Assembly (NCBI GenBank): GCA_023131935.1
Contig: JAGLYY010000066.1
Coordinates: 1 to 14,178 of the forward strand
Length of the DNA: 14,178 bases
DNA from: Spirochaetales bacterium
Lineage (GTDB): Bacteria > Spirochaetota > Spirochaetia > JAGLYY01
Reading direction: 5' to 3'
Shown: piece after piece, positions 6,245 to 12,470 of the stretch
Layout of the letters: each line of letters starts with the position of its first letter
Numbering within the stretch: position 1 is the stretch's first letter
Made by a program: the position numbers and the translations under genes
The notes under the pieces: model-generated
The model's input: only the letters and a program-made list of their open reading frames with translations
What the model was told of the DNA's origin: nothing
The model's database searches: none

Positions 6245-7933
6245 CTAAGTTGTTGTTCCAAATATCTGGGATTGTTTAAGACCTGTAAGCTTCATAATAA
6301 TAAAGATGAATACCACAACCACGACAATCAAGGCGAATGACAGCACCGACGCGGCTCCGAGACGCATTATTTCCGTCTGGGCAAGTATTAACACAGTCAG
6401 ATGGTTCCACCTGGCGGATACCAGAAATATTATGGCGCTTATAGCTGTCATACTACGGACAAAAGCAAAGGTAGCTCCTGCAAAAAATGCCGGTCTTACA
6501 AGGGGTAGTGTAATCTTTCTGAATGTATAGGCTGTAGAGGCCCCAAGATTGGTAGATGACTCTTCAATATCACTGGATATCTGTTTAAGTGCTGCAATTC
6601 CTCCCTGAACTCCAATGGGAACATTCCTGAAAACATAAACCGCAATCAGAATAAAAGCAGTTCCCGATAGTTTAAAGGGAGCCTTATTAAACGCAAGGAT
6701 ATATCCGATACCGACTGCAGTACCCGGAATTGCATAGCTGAGCATCGACAGGAAATCGAAAACCTGTTTACCGGCAAAAGATTTTCTGACAACAATAAAA
6801 GCTATTATCATACCCAATACTGCCGTAATTGGCGTGGAAACAGTTGCCAGGATAATAGTGTTCTTAAGGGTAGTCAAAGCCACATCAAAAGCGTAGACAA
6901 AATGCCTAAATGTGAGGGACCAGTCAATACCCCAGAGTTTTATAAAACTGCCGGATATAATTGTTACATAGAACATCAGCACAAAAAGAGAAACTGCCAG
7001 CGTGAATATGAAGAGTCCATTTTTCGCACCCCTGGTAACTGAAGAAGAGCCTCTGCGCGAAGATTTTCCCGTTATTGTCACATAGGATTTTTTCTTGATT
7101 ATATACTTCTGTATAAAGAAAACCCCTACTGTGGGCATAAGCAGCAGCATGGCAAGGGCAGCACCCCTGGGTAAATTCCCCATACCTGTAAACTCCAGAT
7201 AAGCACGGACCGAGAGTACATCAAACTCTCCGCCAATAATTATAGGATTACCGAAGTCTGTCAGAGACCCGACAAAGACAAGCAGCCAGGATGCAAAAAT
7301 ACCAGGAACAGCAAGAGGAAGTGTCACTGTGAAAAAAGTCTTAAGCCGCTTTGCACCCAGATTCATTGCACAGGTTTCCAGATCCGGGTCTATCCCCTGA
7401 AGAATTCCAACCAGAGTCATATATGCGATTGGATACATGGTTATTACCTGGACTATAACCAACCCTTTCAAACCGTAAACCCCACCCGTATCAAGATTCA
7501 GGAGTTTAGCCGTTATAAGACCATTCCTTCCAAAAAGAAGAATAACAGAAAGAGCGAACATGAAGGGAGGAGAAATAATAGGCAGTATGGCCATGGACTG
7601 AAAAAAACCACGACCTCTTCCCCCCCCTTTGGCAATTGCATAGGCAAATATGAATCCCACCAAGGTTGCAAGGGTTGCGACAATTGCACCAAGCATTACA
7701 GAATTGATAATTGCCTTTCTATAATAACTGTGGGTGAATATATATTTATATTCATTCAGCGAAAAAGTACTGTCCTGGGAAAGGCTGAGTTTTGCAGCCG
7801 AATAGAGAGGGTAGACAATAAACAGAATCAGAGAGGCGAGGATCAGCACCACCCCAATCAAGAGAGCGGGATCGCTGGTCAACTGATGAAAGCTGCCCTT
7901 ATTCAATCTTCTACTAATGTTACCGTTAACCAT
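6245..7933 (-). CDS. ABC permease, fused two-domain, AfuB/FbpB-like
   Basis: This 562-residue inner-membrane protein contains two tandem permease domains, so one polypeptide forms the whole channel, as in FbpB/AfuB. Each half has about six membrane helices and ends in a cytoplasmic EAA loop that contacts the ATPase. The first is about 186-210 (ETCAMNLGAKRLKTFF...LPLAVP); the second is about 457-481 (EESSTNLGASTAY...LPLVRP). A basic linker (about 278-303, KKKSYVTITGKSSRRG) joins the halves. GGGAGG lies ten bases before the ATG. It is the middle transport gene, separated from the binding-protein gene by a hairpin at 7986-8010 and from the ATPase by 11 bases. Confidence 0.92.
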   Translation of the reverse strand: MVNGNISRRLNKGSFHQLTSDPALLIGVVLILASLILFIVYPLYSAAKLSLSQDSTFSLNEYKYIFTHSYYRKAIINSVMLGAIVATLATLVGFIFAYAIAKGGGRGRGFFQSMAILPIISPPFMFALSVILLFGRNGLITAKLLNLDTGGVYGLKGLVIVQVITMYPIAYMTLVGILQGIDPDLETCAMNLGAKRLKTFFTVTLPLAVPGIFASWLLVFVGSLTDFGNPIIIGGEFDVLSVRAYLEFTGMGNLPRGAALAMLLLMPTVGVFFIQKYIIKKKSYVTITGKSSRRGSSSVTRGAKNGLFIFTLAVSLFVLMFYVTIISGSFIKLWGIDWSLTFRHFVYAFDVALTTLKNTIILATVSTPITAVLGMIIAFIVVRKSFAGKQVFDFLSMLSYAIPGTAVGIGYILAFNKAPFKLSGTAFILIAVYVFRNVPIGVQGGIAALKQISSDIEESSTNLGASTAYTFRKITLPLVRPAFFAGATFAFVRSMTAISAIIFLVSARWNHLTVLILAQTEIMRLGAASVLSFALIVVVVVFIFIIMKLTGLKQSQIFGTTT

Positions 7934-7985
7934 TACGGTCCAACCTCCCGATGCAACAATACATATTTTCAGTTTTTATAGAAAG

Positions 7986-8010
7986 GCCCCTCCCTGTTAC
8001 AGGGAGGGGC
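7986..8010 (-). terminator. Intercistronic 11-bp hairpin in the transport operon
   Basis: GCCCCTCCCTG and CAGGGAGGGGC are perfect inverted copies around a three-base loop, 24 bases after the binding-protein stop and 52 before the permease start. On the minus strand the tail is only CTTTCTAT, so termination is probably partial. Such hairpins often protect the upstream mRNA or reduce read-through, giving more binding protein than membrane subunits; that role is inferred. Confidence 0.65.
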
Positions 8011-8034
8011 AAAGGAAAACTATGATGAAGAAAG

Positions 8035-9075
8035 TTATTTTTTAGACTCCGTCTTTGCTTCTCCGCCTTCTATGATCTCGTTCCATTTCTCTACAAGGCG
8101 TGCCTTGTTGGCAGCCGCCCAGGCATCGTCCTGATTTATAACTTTAAGCTGTGCAATTGGTTTCGCACCCTTTGCAAGAGGTACATCGACAAAAGGCACA
8201 ACAAATTTAGTTGCATAAAGTTTTGCTGCAGTTTCACCGAGGCCCCAGTCAAAGAGGATCTTTGCAGCATCCAATTCATCCTCAGGACCATTTTTAATCA
8301 GAGAAATTGATGCTACTTCATAGCCTGTTCCTTCTGAAGGGAAAGTAATTTCAAGTGGATATCCCTCAGCGACAAGTCTTACTCCATCATGTGAGTATCC
8401 TATAGCTATTGTTGTTTCGCCAATACTGGCATTCCTTCCGGGAGCAGATCCTGACCGTGTATACTGAATAATATTGTTATCGAGCCCCTTCATAAACTCA
8501 AAGGCTTTTTCTTCTCCATAGAGCTGAACAAGGGTTGCAAGAACATTGTATGCAGTTCCGGATGAACCGGGATTTGCCATCTGTACATGATCTTCGTAAA
8601 CAGGGCTTGTAATATCTGCCCATGAAGTCGGGGCTTTGAGGCCGTACTGTTTCAGCTTCTCAGTATTGCTTTCGAAGCAGAGCGCACCTGCATAAATGCC
8701 TGTCCAGAAAAAACTTTTGTCTCTGAATTGCGGCGGCATATTTGCAGCAGGGCTATCATAGGCCATGGTAAGTCCTTTCAGCTTTGCTTCAATATGGCCA
8801 ATACCAACACCTCCAAACCAGATACTTGCCTGGGGATTCTCTTTTTCTGCTTCAATTCTGGCCACTGCTTCACCAGTTGAAAGCCTTACCCAATCCACCT
8901 GTATTCCAGTTTCTTCAGTAAAAGCCTTGAAAACCTCACGGGCAAGTTCTTCGTCCAGAGTTGTGTATGCAGTAACACGCTGTTTTTTTTCTGCATCTTC
9001 TTTTTGTTTACAACCGATAAATAAAGTTGTAATCGCAAACATAATCAGCATGATAGCAATGATAGTTTTTTTCAT
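8035..9075 (-). CDS. Lipoprotein solute-binding protein, AfuA/FbpA-like
   Basis: This 346-residue protein has a lipoprotein signal peptide ending in FIGC (Cys22 lipidated), then the type 1/6 extracellular binding-protein fold starting RVTAYTTLDEELAREVF. It captures the substrate outside the inner membrane and delivers it to the fused permease. Ferric FbpA proteins have adjacent tyrosines at the metal site; here the matching region reads IAIGYSHDGVR, with no Tyr-Tyr. It instead has H229-D230 and, 23 residues on, E253 in GTGYE. As I recall, that matches the His-Asp...Glu sugar-contacting set of AfuA, a hexose-phosphate binder. Polar STGE (66-69) and SSGT (171-174) could hold a phosphate. GGAGG lies eight bases before the ATG. 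It is the first transport gene, directly behind a phased operator and a good promoter. Confidence 0.85.
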   Translation of the reverse strand: MKKTIIAIMLIMFAITTLFIGCKQKEDAEKKQRVTAYTTLDEELAREVFKAFTEETGIQVDWVRLSTGEAVARIEAEKENPQASIWFGGVGIGHIEAKLKGLTMAYDSPAANMPPQFRDKSFFWTGIYAGALCFESNTEKLKQYGLKAPTSWADITSPVYEDHVQMANPGSSGTAYNVLATLVQLYGEEKAFEFMKGLDNNIIQYTRSGSAPGRNASIGETTIAIGYSHDGVRLVAEGYPLEITFPSEGTGYEVASISLIKNGPEDELDAAKILFDWGLGETAAKLYATKFVVPFVDVPLAKGAKPIAQLKVINQDDAWAAANKARLVEKWNEIIEGGEAKTESKK

Positions 9076-9116
9076 TCCATAAACCTCCGTTTTGTACGAA
9101 CATATTTCTATCTTCT

Positions 9117-9145
9117 ATTAAAACCCACCATCTCCTGGTTCGCAA
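9117..9145 (-). promoter_or_regulatory. Promoter of the transport operon
   Basis: On the minus strand TTGCGA (-35, 9140-9145) and TTTAAT (-10, 9117-9122) are exactly 17 bases apart, giving a leader of about 35 nt before the binding-protein ATG. The -35 is imperfect, as expected for an activator-dependent promoter, and the four phased repeats abut it. Confidence 0.65.
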
Positions 9146-9185
9146 GGAACAATTTGGTAACAATAAAGTAACAAAAAAGTAACAA
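9146..9185 (-). promoter_or_regulatory. Four phased heptamers, PhoB/OmpR-type operator
   Basis: On the minus strand the heptamer TTGTTAC occurs at 9179-9185, 9168-9174 and 9157-9163, and TTGTTCC at 9146-9152, each starting exactly 11 bases from the next with A/T-rich 4-base spacers (one spacer contains a C). Seven-base direct repeats with 4-base spacers are the layout of PhoB-family binding sites, where regulator dimers bind head to tail. The array ends at the -35 box and begins two bases after the regulator gene's stop. The neighbouring response regulator is the obvious ligand. Confidence 0.7.
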
Positions 9186-9187
9186 TT

Positions 9188-9877
9188 CTATTCTTCAATT
9201 TTTCTGAGTCTGTAGCCCTTTCCCCATTCGTTCAGGATGTATTCCGGGCGGTGGGGATCGGGTTCTATTTTCTTTCTAAGGCGCTGAATATTTACCTTTA
9301 CCATTTCCCTGCCTCCTTCCCACTCATCATATCCCCAGACATCTTTTAATAATGCCTGCCATGATATAACCCAGCCTGCCCTTGAAATAAGACATGACAG
9401 GAGCGAGTATTCGTTGGGAGTAAGATTGATTCTCTCACCACCCATATAAACCTCATCTTTCTCCAGGTTTATCAATAAATCGCCAATTTTTATCTCGCTC
9501 TGCCTGTTTATCCACTTCATCCTGCTCAGTATTTTCCCGACCCGGAGTATGAATTCCCGATGGCTAAAGGGTTTCGTTATATAATCTTCCGCACCTATTT
9601 CGAGACCGGAGATCACATCGCTGTCCTTGTCCCTGGCGCTGAGTATAATTATTGGAATTGTTGAGCTCTGCTTTATACGGTTACATACTGTTAGGCCGTC
9701 AATGCCCGGAAGGAAAAGATCCAGTACAATCAGATGAAATTCCTGCTCCTTATTGAGCTGAAGTCCTTCCTCTCCCGAGTATGCGACGGTTACCTCATAA
9801 CCTTCATCTCTGAGCAGATACTCCAGCATACCTGCGATATCAGGTTCATCTTCGATGATCAGAATTTTGTGCTGCAT
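9188..9877 (-). CDS. Response regulator, OmpR/PhoB family
   Basis: This 229-residue regulator has a receiver domain (about 1-120) with the acidic pocket E9-D10, phosphoacceptor D53 in VLDLFLPG, switch S80 in IILSARD, and K102 in ITKPF. A winged-helix DNA-binding domain follows (about 128-227), ending in the characteristic VKVNIQRLRKKIEP and GKGYRLR. Phosphorylation by the partner kinase should promote dimerisation and binding to tandem repeats. Its start overlaps the kinase gene by 19 bases, and GGGAG precedes the ATG. The phased repeats just behind its stop suggest that it activates the downstream transport operon. Confidence 0.92.
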   Translation of the reverse strand: MQHKILIIEDEPDIAGMLEYLLRDEGYEVTVAYSGEEGLQLNKEQEFHLIVLDLFLPGIDGLTVCNRIKQSSTIPIIILSARDKDSDVISGLEIGAEDYITKPFSHREFILRVGKILSRMKWINRQSEIKIGDLLINLEKDEVYMGGERINLTPNEYSLLSCLISRAGWVISWQALLKDVWGYDEWEGGREMVKVNIQRLRKKIEPDPHRPEYILNEWGKGYRLRKIEE

Positions 9878-11049
9878 CCGGTATCTCCCTCTTTTGGAAG
9901 TGTAAAGGAAAGAGTAGTTCCCAGTCCTGCCACGGAACCCACATAAACCTTCCCGTTGTGTTTTTCGATAACATTTTTTACTATCGAAAGGCCCAGCCCC
10001 ACACCATCAATATTTTCATCCCCAGATTCACTTCCCTGATAAAACTCGGAGAATATCTTCGGTTTTTCCAGATTCACAATCCCGCTGCCGTCATCGGTCA
10101 CAGAGACTACAACGCACTGTTCGTTCTCTGTAACCGATATAATGATCCTGCCGTTCTTTCCTATGTGTTTGCTTGCATTGTGTATCAGGTTGATAAGCAC
10201 CTGCTGGATCCAATTTTCATCGGCAATCGTCCTGCTGAGCAGGTTAGGATAGGTGTATTTTAACTCCTGATCCCGGGAAGAGATGAACTGAAGCATATCG
10301 GTACATACCTTTTTTATTACAATCCGGACATCCATGGGCTTTCTTTTCATCCTGAACCAGGCGTACTCTACCTTTATGCTCGCAAGAATGGTATCGACAA
10401 ATCGAACCATCCTCATTGTATTGTCCAATACAGATGTTAGAAATTTCTTCTGAGTCAGGTTTATCTTTCCGGGTCTCTCCTCAAGCAGAATTTCTGTTGA
10501 TGTTTTTATAACAGCCAGAGGAGTTCTGAGTTCATGGGACAATGTGGAAAGCAGTTTATTTTTCCCGTCGATCTGGGTTTGCTGGGCTTCAATCTCAGCC
10601 ACCATATCAGCTTCAGATTCCCTTATTGCCCGGTCCAACATTATACTGAGCAGGACTGCAGGGATAATCACTACAAGGGTATCCGGTTCAGACTTCAGCA
10701 GCATTTGAACCGATATCAGAACTGCCAGGATACCGGTATTGATTAATATACTTTTTTTGAATCGATACGCCCTGAAAATCTGAAAGAACAGTAGAATCAG
10801 AAACACCGAAAAAAGATATGTATCGAGCAAAATTACCGCAGAGAGGATGGAAACCGATTCAAGGATGATACCTGGAAGATTCCCTGATGCGCTGTGATCC
10901 GACAGAAAGAATTCATAAACCATCCATGGGACCAGGCAGAGCGGGATACTAAAATACAGCGGATATGACAGATTCTGGTGGTTGATTACCATAAACACAA
11001 TAGATGTGAGTGACAGCACTCTGAAACTGTAGAGATTCAGCCGGTTCAT
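9859..11049 (-). CDS. Membrane sensor histidine kinase
   Basis: This 396-residue kinase has about six closely spaced membrane helices in residues 8-138 and no sizeable extracytoplasmic domain. It has a cytoplasmic HisKA domain with H172 in STLSHELRTPLA and an HATPase domain with N-box N287-LIHN291, G1 box DDGSG (319-323) and G2 box GVGLG (349-353). It should autophosphorylate H172 and pass the phosphate to the overlapping response regulator. With only short loops outside, it may sense a signal in the membrane or through the transporter beside it rather than bind a ligand directly. No ribosome site precedes the ATG, while a -10 box lies five bases upstream, so the message may be leaderless. 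Confidence 0.9.
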   Translation of the reverse strand: MNRLNLYSFRVLSLTSIVFMVINHQNLSYPLYFSIPLCLVPWMVYEFFLSDHSASGNLPGIILESVSILSAVILLDTYLFSVFLILLFFQIFRAYRFKKSILINTGILAVLISVQMLLKSEPDTLVVIIPAVLLSIMLDRAIRESEADMVAEIEAQQTQIDGKNKLLSTLSHELRTPLAVIKTSTEILLEERPGKINLTQKKFLTSVLDNTMRMVRFVDTILASIKVEYAWFRMKRKPMDVRIVIKKVCTDMLQFISSRDQELKYTYPNLLSRTIADENWIQQVLINLIHNASKHIGKNGRIIISVTENEQCVVVSVTDDGSGIVNLEKPKIFSEFYQGSESGDENIDGVGLGLSIVKNVIEKHNGKVYVGSVAGLGTTLSFTLPKEGDTGCSTKF

Positions 11050-11054
11050 ATTAA

Positions 11055-11083
11055 ATAATATGAAAAATAATCGCGAGATGCAA
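11055..11083 (-). promoter_or_regulatory. Promoter of the kinase-regulator genes
   Basis: On the minus strand TTGCAT (11078-11083) and TATTAT (11055-11060) are 17 bases apart. Only five bases separate the -10 from the kinase ATG, placing the transcript start at or next to the A of ATG. Confidence 0.5.
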
Positions 11084-11121
11084 GAGGACGAAAGACGGTT
11101 TGCCGGCTTCGCACGAGACTC

Positions 11122-11143
11122 GCAGCGTAGATACCGCTGATCC
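11122..11143 (+). repeat. Second copy of the GCAGCG...CCGCTGATCC motif
   Basis: GCAGCG (11122-11127) and CCGCTGATCC (11134-11143) repeat the two arms of the attC-like hairpin at 959-989, with a shorter and different centre. CAGCG and CGCTG can still pair. It lies 13 bases before a brnT fragment, whereas the first copy lies after a complete brnTA. It may be a degraded recombination site. Confidence 0.35.
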
Positions 11144-11156
11144 AGGCATGCTTGCG

Positions 11157-11293
11157 GGCATCGACTTTATAGAAGCTCAAGTTTTATGGGATAATCCCGA
11201 TTTCATTGAGATCACCGTTAAAACCGTTGATGAACCAAGATTTATGGTTATTGGGAAGATCTCAAAGAAACATTGGTCTGGAATCATCACATA
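11157..11293 (+). pseudogene. Internal fragment of a brnT gene
   Basis: These 137 bases match 517-653 of the complete brnT with four differences: one amino-acid change (Asp to Asn) and three silent. The fragment covers residues from the HGIDF motif to ITY and lacks the 5' and 3' ends. An open frame (from 11100) runs through it into unrelated sequence on both sides, so no working toxin is expected. The excess of silent changes indicates descent from a once-selected relative rather than a recent copy of the gene at 466. The left end follows the attC-like motif and the right end abuts CCTAATCGTTA. Confidence 0.8.
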
Positions 11294-11331
11294 CCTAATC
11301 GTTATATTGCAATTAAAATTTGAATTAACAA

Positions 11332-11472
11332 ATGGAAACTATCTTCTATATTCAAAGCGAATACACAAACCCTGAAACATATGAATATTTATCTGGTTTT
11401 CTATCAGATAATCTATTAGAAATTAAAAAATTATTCACCCTGCAAAAGCTATATAATATGGCATTTCATTGA
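11332..11472 (+). other. 46-codon open frame, unrecognised
   Basis: An ATG at 11332 opens a frame for 46 residues (METIFYIQSEYTNPETYEYL at its start, ending LYNMAFH). It is AT-rich, like the adjoining toxin-antitoxin genes. No ribosome site is visible and I know no relative. It could be a truncated gene left by the rearrangement that carried the brnT fragment. The rest of the stretch 11294-11502 holds nothing else I can name. Confidence 0.2.
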
Positions 11473-11502
11473 ATAAGCATGTACAGAAAGAAAAAATATT
11501 CC

Positions 11503-11531
11503 TTGACATGACACTATAATGTCACTATGAT
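11503..11531 (+). promoter_or_regulatory. Promoter and operator of the Phd-VapC module
   Basis: A perfect TTGACA (11503-11508) and TATGAT (11526-11531) are 17 bases apart. The spacer holds a 16-base palindrome at 11509-11524, TGACA...TGTCA, with one mismatched central pair. A repressor bound there would sit between the two RNA polymerase contacts. The antitoxin encoded next is the likely repressor, as in other Phd/YefM systems. Confidence 0.7.
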
Positions 11532-11547
11532 AATAATGGAGATAATC

Positions 11548-11772
11548 ATGGAATATTTAAAGTTTACTGATTTTAGAAATCACTCAAAGGAATATTTTGA
11601 GAAAATCGAAGCTGGTGAGAGCTATATTATAATAAGAAAAGGTATCCCTGTCGCAAAAATTATTCCATTTGAGAATAGAGAAAAAGGCTGGAAAAGGAAT
11701 ATTGAAAAAATAAAAATTAAATCAAATAAAACTACACTTGATTATATCCTCTCAGAACGTTCAGAAGCATGA
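11548..11772 (+). CDS. Phd/YefM family antitoxin
   Basis: This 74-residue antitoxin has the Phd/YefM N-terminal DNA-binding fold (KFTDFRNHSKEYFEKIEAGES, then YIIIRKGIPVAKIIPF). A charged C-terminal tail (about 45-74, ending LDYILSERSEA) would wrap the toxin. I chose the ATG at 11548: GGAGAT at 11538-11543 is a proper ribosome site, while upstream ATGs at 11527 and 11536 lie at or too close to the predicted transcript start. The last four bases overlap the toxin start (ATGA), coupling their translation. The palindrome in the promoter suggests self-repression. Base composition is much more AT-rich than in the transport operon, in keeping with acquisition. Confidence 0.82.
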   Translation: MEYLKFTDFRNHSKEYFEKIEAGESYIIIRKGIPVAKIIPFENREKGWKRNIEKIKIKSNKTTLDYILSERSEA

Positions 11773-12191
11773 CAATATACTTAGATACAAGCGCATTGAT
11801 TAAAAATTATATTGAAGAATCAGGAAGTGATTTAATTACGAAAAAAATGTATGCAGCTGATAAAATTTATGTTTCATATATCACAAGAATAGAATGCATT
11901 TCAACATTTCGAAGAATACTACAGGAAAAAAATATAACTGAAGAAGAATATAAAAGATTAAAAAACGAATTGTTATATGATTTTAAATATTACACGGAGA
12001 TTGAGAATAAAAAAGCATTAGATAATTGTGAAAATATAATAGATAAATATCAATTGAAGACGTTGGATTCAATACAATTATCTTCTGCAATGTATGTAAA
12101 AAATGAAATAGATATATTTATTTGTTGTGATTCAAAATTGAATGATGCTTCAAGAAGTGAAGGATTATCGATTTATAATCCAATAGAATAA
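11769..12191 (+). CDS. VapC-like PIN-domain toxin
   Basis: This 140-residue protein is a PIN-domain ribonuclease. The four expected acidic metal ligands are present: D6 in IYLDTSALIK, E42 in TRIEC, D100 in LKTLDSIQLSSA and D121 in ICCDSKL. PIN toxins cut tRNA or rRNA in a magnesium-dependent way and are held inactive by the antitoxin made from the same message. It overlaps the antitoxin by four bases. Pairing a Phd/YefM-type antitoxin with a VapC-type toxin is a common hybrid. The gene is strongly AT-rich, rich in AAA and ATA codons, and appears intact. Confidence 0.85.
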   Translation: MTIYLDTSALIKNYIEESGSDLITKKMYAADKIYVSYITRIECISTFRRILQEKNITEEEYKRLKNELLYDFKYYTEIENKKALDNCENIIDKYQLKTLDSIQLSSAMYVKNEIDIFICCDSKLNDASRSEGLSIYNPIE

Positions 12192-12470
12192 ATGGCTATT
12201 TGTCATGACTTTTAGAGCAGACTTCGAGCCTGATATCGGTAACAGTGGTTCTATACGGATAAATTGTCACTGCCTTTGCCACGGTGAAGCAGCTCAAGTG
12301 GCTGTTGACGCTGTAGAAAAACGGTAAGGGGATTTCATGCGTCATATCAAAGTGCCGGATGCTCTGAAAGCACTTCCCGAAAGCGAAAGCAGGTTTCAAT
12401 ATGATCATTGACAATTCCCACCGCCCATGAGCACCGGGTTTTTTTGTCAGCCATGGTTTATCCTCTGTGA
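12192..12470. other. Unassigned stretch between vapC and the YchF gene
   Basis: No gene that I recognise lies here. On the minus strand an ATG at 12454, 16 bases behind the YchF stop and preceded by AGAGGAT, opens a 35-codon frame (MADKKTRCSWAVG at its start) that stops at 12347-12349. It could be a small protein or a remnant. Base composition is back to the GC-richer level of the flanking chromosome, so the right edge of the AT-rich insertion is close to 12192. No clear terminator was found. Confidence 0.35.

Noticed and set aside
8035..9075. Firm call as ferric iron-binding FbpA
   Set aside because: The paired tyrosine ligands are absent. Overall similarity of the operon to FbpABC does not define the substrate.
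9146..9185. CRISPR or simple tandem repeat
   Set aside because: Units are only 7 bases with 4-base spacers and sit exactly at a promoter, which fits regulator binding and not a CRISPR. No CRISPR array exists in the window.
11100..11375. Open frame covering the brnT fragment as an intact toxin gene
   Set aside because: Only the middle residues match BrnT; both ends are unrelated, the RIIS core is missing and there is no antitoxin gene behind it.
11515..11520. Perfect TATAAT as the -10 of the Phd-VapC promoter
   Set aside because: No -35 lies at suitable distance upstream, whereas TTGACA and TATGAT (11526-11531) are 17 bases apart. This TATAAT is the middle of the palindrome.
12347..12454. 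35-codon minus-strand frame as a confirmed small gene
   Set aside because: It has a ribosome-like site, but no known relative or other support; it is only mentioned in the description of the stretch.
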